DNA of 64,000 bases from Actinomycetota bacterium (GCA_016700055.1 CP064997.1:2418001-2482000), one strand, 5' to 3'; shown: positions 34,464 through 44,535, numbered from the stretch's first letter. Translations and numbers: made by a program. The notes: generated by a model not told the origin, from the sequence alone.

Positions 34464-36214
34464 TCACCAGGTTTCCGCAGGATGAATCGCCGGGCCGCGC
34501 AAGAGATGCCCGGGCAACTCGCCGGTGTGCTCGTCGTCGGCGACGGTCTGCGTGCCGGCGCAGAACGTGGCCGCGTAGCCCCTGGCCCGCTGCACGAGGC
34601 GGCGACCTCCGGCGGGCAGGTCGAACGCCATGCGGGGGACCTCGAAGCCGAGGTGTTCGTAGTCGATGACGTTCAGGTCGGCGCGCATGCCGGGAGCAAG
34701 CAGGCCGCGATCGAGCAGCCCGTAAAGCTCTGCGGTCTGGCGGGTCTGGCGATGGACCACCAGCTCCAGGGGCAGACGTGGCCCCCTGCTGCGGTCACGG
34801 GTCCAGTGGGTGAGCATGAACGTCGGCATGCCGCCGTCGCAGATGGCTCCGCAGTGCGCGCCGGCGTCGGAAAGCCCCATCCGGGTGCGGGGGTGCAGGG
34901 TGGCATCGTGGGTGAACGACAGGTCGCCGTAGCTGTAGTTGAAGAACGGGGCGTAGATCATCCCGTTGCCGTCGTCCGCGGTGAGCTGGTCGAGTACCAG
35001 CTGCATCGCGGGCACGCCCCGGGCGGCGGCAAGCGCCGCGACCGAGGTGTCCGCACTCGGCTCGTAGTCGATGTCGGCCCCCTCGACCAGCCACATGCGA
35101 TCGAGCTTGCCGAGCACGGCGTTCGCGAAGAATCCCCCGTCGTCGGGAACGTCGTCGACGATGCGCCGGCGCCGCTCGGGCTCGGCGAGCGCGACGAGAC
35201 GCTCGGGCATCGCCAGGTGCTGCACCTCTGCGTACGCCGGGTGGAACAGCAGGGGGTGGATGCTGCCGTGCAAGCAGTAGAGGATGCCGATCGATCGCCC
35301 CGCCACCTGGGCGTAGAGGCCGAGCCCGTCGGCGGCCGCCTCGTCGAGCAGGCCGAGCACCCGCCGCCATACGTCGGGGGCCTGGTCGGGCTGGTTGAGG
35401 TTCACGCAGACGGGCCGGCCTGTGCGGCGGGCCAGCTCACGCATCCACGGCCACTCGTCCGTCGGCACCCGACTGTGCTCCGGTGCGAACTGGAACACGC
35501 CGTGGCCCACGCGGGCCAGTGCCTCGCCGATGCCCCACAGCTCGTCGGCGTCGGCGTCGGTGCCCGGCACCAGCTCACCCGACTTCGAGCGGTGCAGCGG
35601 GGTGCGGCTGGTGGAGAAGCCGAGCGCGCCCGCACGCAGGGCCTCCTCCACCAGCACGCTCATTGCCGCCACCTCGGCGGCGGTGGCGGGTTCGTTCGCG
35701 GCACCGCGCTCGCCCATCACGTACGCCCGCAGCGGGCCGTGAGCGATCTGGGTGCCGATGTCGAGGACGTGGGGGTGGGCGTCGATCGCGTCGAGGTACT
35801 CGGGGAAGCTCTCCCACTCCCACGTGATCCCCTCGGTCATCGCCGAGCCGGGGATGTCCTCCACACCCTCCATCAGCTCGATCAGCCACTCGTGGCGCGC
35901 AGGATCGCGGCCGCCGGTGCGAACCCGACGCCGCAGTTGCCCATCACGACGGTGGTCACCCCGTGCCACGAGCTCGGTGTCATCCACGGATCCCACGACA
36001 CCTGGGCGTCGTAGTGGGTGTGCACGTCCACCCACCCCGGCGTCACCAGACGACCGTCGGCGTCGAACACCCGGCCCGCACCGGCCGTGGGCGCGGTGCC
36101 GGGCGCGACGACTGCTGCGATCCGGCCGTCTTCGACGACCACGTCGGCGTGACTGCCGGGTGCTCCCGAGCCGTCGACGACGAAGCCGTTGCGGATGACC
36201 AGAGCGTCGCTCAC
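34464..36214 (-). pseudogene. N-acyl-D-amino-acid deacylase-type amidohydrolase, frameshifted
   Basis: Metal-dependent amidohydrolase (D-aminoacylase family). The first 105 residues from GTG 36214 contain the metal site VDVHTHYDAQVSWDP and MGNCGVGFAPA, then meet a stop at 35882. The rest, in another frame, resumes with RHEWLIELMEGVEDIPG and continues to the end, including the family SDAGAHCGAICDGG. One extra C in the CC near 35912 would restore a 583-residue protein; 1751 + 1 bases is divisible by three. No further damage is visible. GTG overlaps the upstream gene stop (GTGA). Confidence 0.85.
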
Positions 36215-37119
36215 GGTGACATCTCAGCAGATCCGACGGACTCGCCGGATCGCCCGAGGCGCTCGAGCACCTCGTCGTGCAGCACCCCGTTGGAAGACAC
36301 CGCCGAGTCGTGGAGGTACGTCGCCTCGCCGAGCCTGTCGGTGAACCGACCGCCGGCCTCCTCGACGATCACCTGCACGGCCGCCAGGTCGTACGGCGCG
36401 AGGCCGATCGCGTCGATCGCCACGTCGACCGCGCCCTCGGCGACGAGCATGTGCTGCCAGAAGTCGCCGAAGCCGCGCGCCCGGTAGGCGTCCTGCTGCA
36501 GCTTGACGAGGGCCGGGGTCAGCCCGAGCGCGTCCCAGCCGCGGTTGAAGGTGACGCATACCTGCGCCTCGGCGAGGCTGGCTGTGGTCGACACCCGCAG
36601 CCGGCGGCCGTCGCCGTGCGCTCCCGAAGCGCGCGCGCCCCACCATCGCCGGCCGAGCGAGGGCGCCGAAACCACTCCGACGACGGCGCCGAGGCGCGCG
36701 TGGGTGAGGGCGATCAGGCTGGCCCACACCGGAATGCCACGCACGAAGTTGGACGTGCCGTCGATCGGGTCGACCACCCACCGCCAGGGGGAGTCCGTCG
36801 CGCCGGCGGCGCCGTGCTCCTCGCCGAGGACGCCGTGTTCGGGACGGGCCCGGGACAACGACGCGACGATCGCCGCCTCGGCTCCCCGGTCGGCCTCGGT
36901 CACCTCGGTGCGGTTCGGCTTCCAGTCGAGCGTGAACGAGCGCTGCTCGTAGAGCGGCAACGTGATCGAGTCGGCGAGGTCGGCGAGCTCGAGCGCCAGG
37001 TCGAGCTCCGCGGTCAGGTCGAGCTCCGCGGTCAGCTCCGCGGCCAGCTCCGCGGTCGGGTCTGCGGTCGGGTCCGCGGTCGGGTCCGCGGTCAGGTCGA
37101 GCGGTTCGTCGCCGGTCAC
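36211..37119 (-). CDS. Inositol monophosphatase family phosphatase
   Basis: Mg-dependent, Li-sensitive type phosphatase; actinobacterial relatives act on inositol phosphate or histidinol phosphate. The 302-residue protein shows KPNRTEVTEADRGAE, the metal ligands in LGEEHG and WVVDPIDGTSNFVRG, and APYDLAAVQVIVEEAGG. Its first 45 residues are a repetitive Leu-Thr-Ala/Asp-Pro-Thr/Glu-Leu stretch encoded by 12- and 15-bp tandem repeats and lie before the domain. GTG 37119 is the only start upstream of the repeats. Coupled to the amidohydrolase downstream. Confidence 0.9.
   Translation of the reverse strand: MTGDEPLDLTADPTADPTADPTAELAAELTAELDLTAELDLALELADLADSITLPLYEQRSFTLDWKPNRTEVTEADRGAEAAIVASLSRARPEHGVLGEEHGAAGATDSPWRWVVDPIDGTSNFVRGIPVWASLIALTHARLGAVVGVVSAPSLGRRWWGARASGAHGDGRRLRVSTTASLAEAQVCVTFNRGWDALGLTPALVKLQQDAYRARGFGDFWQHMLVAEGAVDVAIDAIGLAPYDLAAVQVIVEEAGGRFTDRLGEATYLHDSAVSSNGVLHDEVLERLGRSGESVGSAEMSP
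37006..37100. repeat. Tandem repeats in the phosphatase 5' end
   Basis: Twelve-bp units GCGGTCGGGTCC (37053-37088, three copies, one base variant) encode Asp-Pro-Thr-Ala, and 15-bp units around GAGCTCCGCGGTCAG (37006-37052) encode Leu-Thr-Ala-Glu-Leu. All are in frame. Confidence 0.82.
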
Positions 37120-37132
37120 AAACGCCGAACGT

Positions 37133-37214
37133 ACCCGCGGCTATCGCGCCAATCTGTCAACGAATCGGCGCCAGACGCAGCTTCGTTGACAGATTGGCGC
37201 GGAAGCTGCGGTTT
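37133..37214. repeat. Dispersed palindromic repeat A, copy 3
   Basis: Inner arms CGCGCCAATCTGTCAACGAA and its near complement are intact and the right outer arm CTGCGGTTT is retained; the loop and left outer arm differ from copies 1 and 2. It starts 14 bp beyond the dxs stop and lies before the phosphatase start. Confidence 0.9.
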
Positions 37215-37228
37215 TCGGGCGGCCGGTG

Positions 37229-39178
37229 CTAGAGGAGGCGGCGGACGGTGGCGACGAGGCCGTCGGCGTCGAGGCCGAGCCGGGCGAGGATGTGGTCGGC
37301 CTTGCCCTGGGGGATGAAGGCAGTCGGCACCCCGAGGCACTCGACGTGGGTCGTGCCGCCGAGCGCGTGGATGCGATCGGCGATCGTCATGCCGACGCCG
37401 CCTTCGCGGATGCCGTCCTCGGCGGTGACGACCAGGCGGTGCCGTGCCGCGTCGGCGATCATCTCGTCGTCGAGCGGGGCGCAGCAGCGCACGTCCCACA
37501 CGGTCACGTCGATGCCTTGGCGGGCGAGGTCGTCGGCGGCCTGCTCCGCGGCGCCGAGCAGCTTGCCGACGGCGAGCAGGGCCACCCGCCCGTCGCCGGT
37601 GCGTCCGAGCCGAGCGGCAGTACCGGTGCCGACCTCGTGCTCGCCGACGACACGGGCGGCGCCCTTCGGGTAGCGGATGGCGACCGGGCCGGCATCGGCG
37701 AGGCCGATCGCGTCGTGCAGCATCTGCTGCAGTTCCTGCGCGCTGGAAGGGGCGAGCACGCGCATCCCCGGCACCTTCGTGAGCAGGGCAAGGTCGTACA
37801 TGCCGTGATGGCTCGCCCCGTCGTCGCCGGTGATGCCGGCTCGATCGAGGCAGAACACCACAGGTAGGCGGTGCAGGGCGACGTCGTACACCACCTGGTC
37901 CCACGCCCGGGAGAGGAACGTCGAGTAGACGGCGACCACCGGGCGCAGGCCGCCCATCGCCATGCCGGCCGCACCCGTGACGGCGTGCTGTTCCGCGATG
38001 CCGACGTCGAACAGCCGCTCGGGGAAGTGGGCCTGGAACGGCAGCAGCCCCGTCGGCCCGGGCATCGCGGCGGTGATCGCGACGACGCGGCTGTCGGCTT
38101 CCGCGACCTTGATGATCGCTTCGGCGAAGGCCTGCGTGTAACCGGTCGGCAGCGCCTTCGGTGGACCGCGCACGGGATCGAACACGGGGGCGTCGTGGAG
38201 GTGCTTCTCGTCGTCGTCCTCGGCCGGTGGGTAGCCCTTGCCCTTCTGCGTGAGCACGTGGACGACGATCGGGCCTTCCGCAGACAGCTCCTCGGCGTTG
38301 CGCAGCGCGTGTTCGACGGCCTCGATGTCGTGACCGTCGATCGGGCCGGTGTACCGAACCCCGAGCGCCTCGAAGAACGACGGCGGCTGGAGGAACTCAC
38401 GCACGGCCGCCTTGAACGCCTCCATCCCCTTCTCCGCTTGCTGGCCGATGACGGGAAGGCCTTCCAGCCAGTGCTCGAGGCGTCGCTGGCGGGCGACGTA
38501 GGTGGGGTTCAGCCGGATCCTGGTGAGGCCGTGGGAGAGGGTGGCTGCGATGCGCCCGGTGATCGGGGCGCGGTCGTCGGCGACGAGCTCCACCGGAGGA
38601 GTGGCTGCAGGCAGCGTCTGCGCCAGGTTGGAGATCGTCGGGGCGTAGCTGCGGCCGTTGTCGTTCAAGACGATGATCACTCGCCGCTTGGAGTGGCCGA
38701 GGTTGTTGAGCGCCTCGTAGGCCATGCCGCCGGTGATGGTGCCGTCGCCGATGACAGCGACGATGTGCCGGCGTGGGTCGATGCCGACGTCGCGGGCCAC
38801 GGCCAGGCCATACGCATAGGACAGCGCGGTTGATGCGTGGCTGTTCTCGATGTGGTCGTGTGGGCTCTCTTCCCGGCTCGGGTAGCCGGACAGCCCGCCG
38901 GCTTGGCGGAGGTGTTCGAACCCGGCGCGACGCCCGGTGACGATCTTGTGCACGTAGGCCTGATGGCCGGTGTCCCACAAGATGGTGTCGCGCGGCGAGT
39001 CGAACACCCGGTGCAGCGCGAGCGTCAGCTCGACTGCGCCCAGGTTGGACCCGAGGTGGCCACCGGTCTCGGCGACGGCCTGGACGATGAAGTCGCGGAT
39101 CTCCCCGGCGAGCTCTTCGAGCTCGACGTACGACAGGTCCCGCAGGTCGGAGGGGTCGCGCAGGCGTTCCAGTTGCAT
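37229..39178 (-). CDS. dxs: 1-deoxy-D-xylulose-5-phosphate synthase
   Basis: TPP enzyme condensing pyruvate and glyceraldehyde 3-phosphate, the first step of the MEP isoprenoid route. The 649-residue protein has GGHLGSNLGAVELTLALH with the catalytic His, the TPP motif GDGTITGGMAYEALNN to LNDNGRSYAPT, IDGHD, and the transketolase-like second half with AEQHAVTGAAGMA. TAGCGT (39189-39194, complement) is 10 nt before ATG 39178. Palindrome A3 follows the stop. An HMG-CoA reductase gene at the window end is noteworthy beside this MEP gene. Confidence 0.97.
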   Translation of the reverse strand: MQLERLRDPSDLRDLSYVELEELAGEIRDFIVQAVAETGGHLGSNLGAVELTLALHRVFDSPRDTILWDTGHQAYVHKIVTGRRAGFEHLRQAGGLSGYPSREESPHDHIENSHASTALSYAYGLAVARDVGIDPRRHIVAVIGDGTITGGMAYEALNNLGHSKRRVIIVLNDNGRSYAPTISNLAQTLPAATPPVELVADDRAPITGRIAATLSHGLTRIRLNPTYVARQRRLEHWLEGLPVIGQQAEKGMEAFKAAVREFLQPPSFFEALGVRYTGPIDGHDIEAVEHALRNAEELSAEGPIVVHVLTQKGKGYPPAEDDDEKHLHDAPVFDPVRGPPKALPTGYTQAFAEAIIKVAEADSRVVAITAAMPGPTGLLPFQAHFPERLFDVGIAEQHAVTGAAGMAMGGLRPVVAVYSTFLSRAWDQVVYDVALHRLPVVFCLDRAGITGDDGASHHGMYDLALLTKVPGMRVLAPSSAQELQQMLHDAIGLADAGPVAIRYPKGAARVVGEHEVGTGTAARLGRTGDGRVALLAVGKLLGAAEQAADDLARQGIDVTVWDVRCCAPLDDEMIADAARHRLVVTAEDGIREGGVGMTIADRIHALGGTTHVECLGVPTAFIPQGKADHILARLGLDADGLVATVRRLL

Positions 39179-39231
39179 GGCTGCTCTGACGCTACCCCGG
39201 TCCGCCGAGCGCGGTCGCTACGGTCCCCCCG

Positions 39232-39999
39232 ATGGAGTCGCTCTTCGACCTGCGTGGTCACCATGCGCTGATCACCGGCGGCAACTCGGGCATCGGGCTG
39301 GGCATGGCCGAGGGCCTCGCGCGCCACGGTGCGGCGGTCGCCATCTGGGGAACCAGCCCACAGAAGAACGCCGCCGCCGTCACCCACCTGAGCGCGTTGG
39401 GAGGCGAGGCCTGGGCCGCCGAGTGCGACGTCGGCGACGAGCAGCAGGTGGAGGACGCGTTCGCGGCCACCCTCGACGCGCTCGGCAGGATCGACAGCGT
39501 GTTCGTGAACGCCGGCGTCGGCGGCCGGGCGTCGAGCTTCGTCGGCATGAGTGCCGACGAGTGGCGGCGGGTGCTGCGCGTGAACCTCGACGGGGCGTTC
39601 TTCACCGCCCGCGCCGCGTGCCGCCACATGGTCGAGCGCGGCGGAGGCGGCTCACTCGTGTTCACCACGTCGGGCTCCGCCTACTTCGGTCAACAGCGCG
39701 GGCAGCACTACGGCGCCTCGAAGGCCGGCCTGATCGCGATGGCGAAGGCGATCGCGGTGGAGCACGCCCGCGACGGCATACGCGCCAACGCCGTGCTGCC
39801 CGGCTGGACGGAGAGCGAGATGACCGCGCCGGCGTTCGCGTGGGACACGTTCGTCGACAAGGTCGGCGGCAGGATCCCGTTGCGCCGGTGGGGCCGTCCC
39901 GACGACTTCGCCGGGATCGCGGTGTACCTCGCGAGCTCGGCCAGCAGCTATCACACCGGCGACGTGATCACCCTCGACGGGGGCTACCACTCGTTCTGA
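39232..39999 (+). CDS. Short-chain dehydrogenase/reductase
   Basis: A 255-residue SDR with TGGNSGIGLGMAE, NAGVGG, Ser in FTTSGSAYFG, YGASKAG active site and a GWTESEM segment after PG. Gluconate 5-dehydrogenase-like members share this pattern but the substrate is unknown. TACGGT (39219-39224) is 7 nt before the ATG. Divergent from dxs and convergent with the PAP2 gene (12 bp apart). Confidence 0.9.
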   Translation: MESLFDLRGHHALITGGNSGIGLGMAEGLARHGAAVAIWGTSPQKNAAAVTHLSALGGEAWAAECDVGDEQQVEDAFAATLDALGRIDSVFVNAGVGGRASSFVGMSADEWRRVLRVNLDGAFFTARAACRHMVERGGGGSLVFTTSGSAYFGQQRGQHYGASKAGLIAMAKAIAVEHARDGIRANAVLPGWTESEMTAPAFAWDTFVDKVGGRIPLRRWGRPDDFAGIAVYLASSASSYHTGDVITLDGGYHSF

Positions 40000-40011
40000 G
40001 CTGTCGCCGGC

Positions 40012-40896
40012 TCACGCGTGCAGGGCGTTGTAGCGTGCGTCGAGGCGGTGTTGGTTGGCCCGGTGCACGGCCCAACCGAGCAGGAAGCCGACCCCCAAGG
40101 TGATCTGTCCGCCCACGCCGTCGAGCCAGAAGTGGTTGGCCGTGACGACGATGCAGAACAGCGTCGCGAGCGGGTACAGCAGCATCGCCGCCTTCACCCA
40201 CCTGCGCCGAGCGAGGGGCCACATGGCGAACGCGCACCACGACGCCCACCCGATGTGCAGGCTCGGCATGGCTGCGTACTGGTTGGAGATGTGGGCGATG
40301 CCGCCCGAGTCGAACGACCACGGCCCGCCGTACTCGGCGAGCGTGTCGACGAAGCCGAACGTGGCGATCTCCTCGTCGGCGTCGGCACCGCGCATCGCGT
40401 GGGGGATGCAACCCCCGCCGTAGCCGTCGGGCGGGCAGGGCGCGTCGAGCAGCCGTGGCGGCATCAGCGGGAACAGCGAGAAGCCGACGATGGCGAGCGC
40501 GGTCGTGAACGCGAGGGTGTTGCGCCAGAGCGGGAACACGTCTGGCCGCTTGCGGAACAGCACGATGAACACCCCGATCGTGACGACGAAGTGGGCCACG
40601 CCGTAGTACGTGTTCCAGAACTGGATGAACCACACCGGCATCTGCAGGAACCAGTCCTGGACGGTCTCTTCGTGGTTCAGCCCGATCGCCTTCTGCCAGC
40701 GGATGACCCGCATCGCGTTGTTGAACGCCTGTTCGGGCGGGCCTTCGGAGGCGATGCGCGCCGACCCGAACTGGTTCCGCGCCCAGGAGTACACCGCGTA
40801 GAAGGCGATCGCGATCATCGCCTCCTTCCACCACAGCGTGCGGTGCCGCCGCTCGGGAAGCTCGGGCGCCTGGGGGTCGGCGTCGGCAACCTGCAT
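40012..40896 (-). CDS. PAP2/inositolphosphotransferase-like membrane protein
   Basis: A 294-residue membrane protein with about six helices, of the PAP2_3 (Aur1-like) type. Active-site residues are in AAMPSLHIGWA (His) and ANHFWLDGVGG (His and Asp). Aur1-like proteins transfer phosphoinositol groups or dephosphorylate lipids; with ino1 and an inositol-phosphatase family gene nearby a role in inositol lipids is attractive but unproven. TAACCT (40907-40912, complement) is 10 nt before ATG 40896. Confidence 0.84.
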   Translation of the reverse strand: MQVADADPQAPELPERRHRTLWWKEAMIAIAFYAVYSWARNQFGSARIASEGPPEQAFNNAMRVIRWQKAIGLNHEETVQDWFLQMPVWFIQFWNTYYGVAHFVVTIGVFIVLFRKRPDVFPLWRNTLAFTTALAIVGFSLFPLMPPRLLDAPCPPDGYGGGCIPHAMRGADADEEIATFGFVDTLAEYGGPWSFDSGGIAHISNQYAAMPSLHIGWASWCAFAMWPLARRRWVKAAMLLYPLATLFCIVVTANHFWLDGVGGQITLGVGFLLGWAVHRANQHRLDARYNALHA

Positions 40897-40973
40897 AGCG
40901 TCGTCCAGGTTAGGACATCAGCCGCGAGGCGACGCTGCGACTGGCCGGTGGGCCGAGGGCTAGCGTCCCGTGG

Positions 40974-42617
40974 ATGACTGAGGACGGCACCATCGTCGAG
41001 GGTCACGCCGGGCAGCAGGCGGTCGCCGCGCTGATGGCGTTCGGCACCGACACCATGTTCACGCTGAACGGCGGCCACATCTGGCCGCTCTACGACGCTG
41101 CCCGCGACCAGGCCATGCGCGTGGTCGACACCCGCCACGAGCAGACGGCCACGTTCGCCGCCGAGGCCTACGCCAAGCTCACCCGCCGTCCGGGCCTGGC
41201 CGCGCTCACCGCCGGGCCTGGCATCACGAACGGTGTGTCGGCGGTGACGAGCGCGTGGTTCAACGGCTCGCCGCTCGTCGTTCTCGGGGGCAGGGCGCCC
41301 GAGGGTCGCTGGGGTTCGGGCTCGCTGCAGGAGTTCGACCACGTCCCCGTGCTCGCGCCCATCACGAAGTCGGCCGCGACGGTGAAGGACCCTTCGAAGG
41401 CCGGCCACCTCGTCCACGAGGCCGCCTCGCTCGCCGTCCAGCCACACCGCGGCCCGACGTTTCTCGACTTCCCGCTCGACGTCTTCGGGCCCGCGGACGG
41501 CGTGGTGCCCGGCGTCGACGCCTCCACCGGTCGAGGCGCGACGCCCGACCCCGACGAGCTGGCCATGCTGGTCGAGCTCGTCGCCGACGCCGAGCGCCCG
41601 GCCTTCGTCGTCGGCAGCGACGTCTACTGGGACGGCGCATGGGGCGAGCTGCGCGCCGCGGCCGAGCACCTGCGGGTGCCGTGCTTCTTCAATGGGCTCG
41701 GCCGGGGCACCCTGCCGGCCGACCACGAGCTGGCGTTCCTGCGCACCAGGGGCTTGCTGCGCCAGCGCGCGGACCTGGTCGTCGTGCTCGGCACGCCGCT
41801 CGACTTCCGGCTCGGCTTCGGACGCTTCGGCGACGCGCAGGTCGCCCATGTCGTCGATTCCGACGCCCAGCGCGCGTCGCACATCGAGGTGCCAACCGTC
41901 GCCGGCGATCACCGTCTCGTGCTCGGCGCACTCGCCGAGGCGAGCGGTGGGGCATCGGCGCGAAGGGCGGCGCGCGACGAGTGGGTGGCCGAGCTGCGTG
42001 CTGCCGAGAACAAGGCGGCCGCGGCTGACGCGACGCTGCTCGCCGCCGCCGACGACCCGATCAAGCCGAGCCGGATCTACGGCGAGCTCGGCCGCCGCCT
42101 GGCCCGCGACGCCGTCGTGATCTGCGACGGCGGCGACTTCGCGAGCTATGCCGGCAAGTTCGTCGAGGTGTTCGAGCCCGGTTGCTGGCTGGACACCGGG
42201 CCCTACGGCTGCCTCGGCAACGGGCCGGGGTACGCGATAGCGGCGCGCACCGTGCGCCCCGACAGCCAGGTGGTGCTGCTCCTCGGCGACGGTGCCGCCG
42301 GCTTCAGCCTGATGGACGTCGACTCGCTGGTGCGCCACGGGTTGCCAGTCGTGATGGTCGTCGGCAACAACGGCATCTGGGGGCTGGAGAAGCACCCGAT
42401 GCAGGCCATCTACGGCTGGGACCTGGCATGCGACCTGCAGCCCGAGTGCCGCTACGACGAGGTGGTGCGTTCCCTCGGCGGTGCGGGCGAGACGGTGAGC
42501 GACCCCGGTGAGATCGGACCCGCGCTCGACCGCGCGTTCGAGAGCGGCGTGCCCTACCTGGTGAACGTCATCACCGATTCGTCCGACGTCTATCCACGCA
42601 CGTCGAACCTCGGCTGA
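40974..42617 (+). CDS. IlvG-like TPP enzyme (acetolactate synthase family)
   Basis: A 547-residue TPP-dependent enzyme resembling the stand-alone mycobacterial IlvG. Catalytic Glu in DTRHEQTATFAAEAYAKLT; middle domain with FVVGSDVYWDG; TPP binding LLGDGAAGFSLMDVDSLVRH to VGNNGIWGLEKHPM. It has no small-subunit gene beside it. It could be a biosynthetic or catabolic acetolactate synthase or a related 2-hydroxyacyl-CoA lyase. TAGCGT (40961-40966) is 7 nt before the ATG. Confidence 0.85.
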   Translation: MTEDGTIVEGHAGQQAVAALMAFGTDTMFTLNGGHIWPLYDAARDQAMRVVDTRHEQTATFAAEAYAKLTRRPGLAALTAGPGITNGVSAVTSAWFNGSPLVVLGGRAPEGRWGSGSLQEFDHVPVLAPITKSAATVKDPSKAGHLVHEAASLAVQPHRGPTFLDFPLDVFGPADGVVPGVDASTGRGATPDPDELAMLVELVADAERPAFVVGSDVYWDGAWGELRAAAEHLRVPCFFNGLGRGTLPADHELAFLRTRGLLRQRADLVVVLGTPLDFRLGFGRFGDAQVAHVVDSDAQRASHIEVPTVAGDHRLVLGALAEASGGASARRAARDEWVAELRAAENKAAAADATLLAAADDPIKPSRIYGELGRRLARDAVVICDGGDFASYAGKFVEVFEPGCWLDTGPYGCLGNGPGYAIAARTVRPDSQVVLLLGDGAAGFSLMDVDSLVRHGLPVVMVVGNNGIWGLEKHPMQAIYGWDLACDLQPECRYDEVVRSLGGAGETVSDPGEIGPALDRAFESGVPYLVNVITDSSDVYPRTSNLG

Positions 42618-42667
42618 GCCCGACTGGTCGAGCGGCCGACAGCGGCCGACCTGGCCGAGCAGCTGAG

Positions 42668-43054
42668 CTAGCCGACCTCGCCGATCTTGTCGAGGAAGCG
42701 GTCCAGCTCGACGAGGACGCGCGTCACCTTGCTGGCGGCGACCAGTCCCCGGGCGTCGCTGACCGACACGGTGAACGTCAACCGGCGACCCTCCACCTTG
42801 TCGAGCACCGCCTCGGCGACGACCTCGCCGCCGACGGGCGTCGGCTGCAGGTGGTCGAGCTGGACGCGCATGCCGACGGTGGTCGTGCCCTCGGCGAGAT
42901 GGGCGTCGACGGCAGCGCAGGTGGCCTCTTCGGCGAGCGCCACCACGCGCGGGGTGCCGAGCACCGGCACCTTGCCCGACCCGAGCGCGAGCGCGGTGTC
43001 GGCCTCGGTCACGACCAGCCGTGCTTCTCCTCGCAAACCCACCTCGAGCGGCAC
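42668..43054 (-). CDS. FlK-like hot-dog thioesterase
   Basis: A 128-residue protein similar to fluoroacetyl-CoA thioesterase FlK and its many relatives: SGKVPVLGTPRVVALAEEATCAAV with the Thr/Glu of the active site and RVQLDHLQPTPVGGEVVAEA with the catalytic His. Relatives act on diverse acyl-CoAs and fluoroacetate use is not implied. GTG 43054 has TAACCT (43063-43068, complement) 8 nt upstream. Divergent from tldD. Confidence 0.85.
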   Translation of the reverse strand: MPLEVGLRGEARLVVTEADTALALGSGKVPVLGTPRVVALAEEATCAAVDAHLAEGTTTVGMRVQLDHLQPTPVGGEVVAEAVLDKVEGRRLTFTVSVSDARGLVAASKVTRVLVELDRFLDKIGEVG

Positions 43055-43143
43055 GGTGAGCCAGGTTATGTCCTCTCCGCGTGGGGGACACCACCTGATC
43101 CCACCCGACGTGGGCGAAGGGCCGCATCGGTAGAGTCCGGCGG

Positions 43144-44535
43144 ATGATCGCGGCCGACGTGCTGGAAGAGGTCCTCGTCCGGGCGCTGCGCGACGGTGCC
43201 GGCTTCGCCGAGGTGTACGCCGAAGACCGCCGGTCCACGTCGGCCGGGCTCGACGACGGGCGTGTGGAACAGGTGACGAGCGGACGTGACCGAGGCGCCG
43301 GCATCAGGGTGGTGGCCGGCGAGACGACCGGCTTCGCGCACACGTCCGACCTGTCGGCCGCAGGTCTGCTCGCCGCCGCCGAGGCGGCGGCCGCCGCGGC
43401 GCGAGAAGGCGGCGGGCAAGCGCGCGCCGTCGCCCTCGAGCAGCGCCCGGGCAGGCGGGTGAGCCCGGTCGAGACATACCCGACGACGGTGTCGAAGGCC
43501 GACAAGGTCGCCTTGCTGATGCGCGTCGACGACGCCGCGCGTTCGGCGGGGGCGGCGATCAAGCAGGTGTCGGCCGGTTACGCCGACGGCTGGAAGCGCA
43601 TCCTCGTCGCGAACTCCGACGGCCTGCTGGTGGAGGACGAGCAGGTGCGGGTGATCCTGCGGGTCAGTGCCGTCGCGAACGGCGACGCCGGCATGCAGAC
43701 CGGCTTCGACTCGATCGGGCACACCAACGGCTTCGAGATCTTCACCCGCCGCGCGCCGGAGGACGTCGCTCTCGTCGCCGCGCAGCGGGCGCTCACCAAG
43801 CTGCGCGCCCGGCCGGCGCCCTCGGGCACGCTCCCCGTGGTGATCAAGGCCGGCAGCGGCGGGGTGCTGTTCCACGAGGCGTGTGGCCACGGGTTGGAAG
43901 CGGACCTCGTCGCGAAGGGCGCGAGCGTCTACCGCGACAAGGTGGGCGAGCAGGTCGCCTCTCCTCTCGTCACCCTCGTCGACGACGGGACGATGGCCGG
44001 TGAGTGGGGCGCGATCGCCTTCGACGACGAAGGGCATCCCAGCCAGCGGAACGTCCTGATCCAAGACGGGGTGCTGTCCGACTACATGTGGGACCACCTG
44101 CGCGCGGAGAAGGCGCAACGAGCGCGCAGCGGCAATGGGCGGCGCCAGAGCTACGCCCACCTGCCGATGGTGCGGATGACGAACACGTACGTGCTGAACG
44201 GCAGCGAGGACCCGGAGGAGATCGTGCGCGGCACCGACCACGGCGTCTACGTCGCGCACCTCGGCGGCGGCAGCGTCAACACGGCCACGGGCGACTTCGT
44301 GTTCGGGATGACCGAGGCCTACATGATCGAGGGGGGCGAGATCACCGAGCCGCTGCGCGAGGGCAACCTCATCGGGAACGGTCCCCAGGTGTTGCGGGAC
44401 ATCGACCTGCTCGGCAACGACTTCGCGATGGGCAACCCCGGTACTTGCGGCAAGGACGGCCAAGGCGTGCCGGTGGGCGACGGTCAGCCGACGCTGCGCG
44501 TGCGCGCGCTCACCGTCGGGGGCACGGCGGCGTGA
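43144..44535 (+). CDS. tldD: Metalloprotease TldD
   Basis: Catalytic subunit of the heterodimeric TldD-TldE protease, which trims peptides and modified precursor peptides in the cytoplasm. The 463-residue protein has the zinc motif HEACGHGLEAD (His-Glu-x3-His) and the C-terminal GGGSVNTATGDFVFGMTEAYMI and GNPGTCGKDGQGVPVGDGQP blocks. TAGAGT (43131-43136) is 7 nt before the ATG. It is coupled to tldE by a GTGA overlap. Confidence 0.96.
   Translation: MIAADVLEEVLVRALRDGAGFAEVYAEDRRSTSAGLDDGRVEQVTSGRDRGAGIRVVAGETTGFAHTSDLSAAGLLAAAEAAAAAAREGGGQARAVALEQRPGRRVSPVETYPTTVSKADKVALLMRVDDAARSAGAAIKQVSAGYADGWKRILVANSDGLLVEDEQVRVILRVSAVANGDAGMQTGFDSIGHTNGFEIFTRRAPEDVALVAAQRALTKLRARPAPSGTLPVVIKAGSGGVLFHEACGHGLEADLVAKGASVYRDKVGEQVASPLVTLVDDGTMAGEWGAIAFDDEGHPSQRNVLIQDGVLSDYMWDHLRAEKAQRARSGNGRRQSYAHLPMVRMTNTYVLNGSEDPEEIVRGTDHGVYVAHLGGGSVNTATGDFVFGMTEAYMIEGGEITEPLREGNLIGNGPQVLRDIDLLGNDFAMGNPGTCGKDGQGVPVGDGQPTLRVRALTVGGTAA

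Noticed and set aside
40815..43562. A 915-codon open frame on the complement strand opposite the IlvG-like gene
   Set aside because: It is a GC-driven shadow: composition is extreme (Arg, Gly, Val, His rich), no family motif appears, and the opposite strand encodes clear enzymes.
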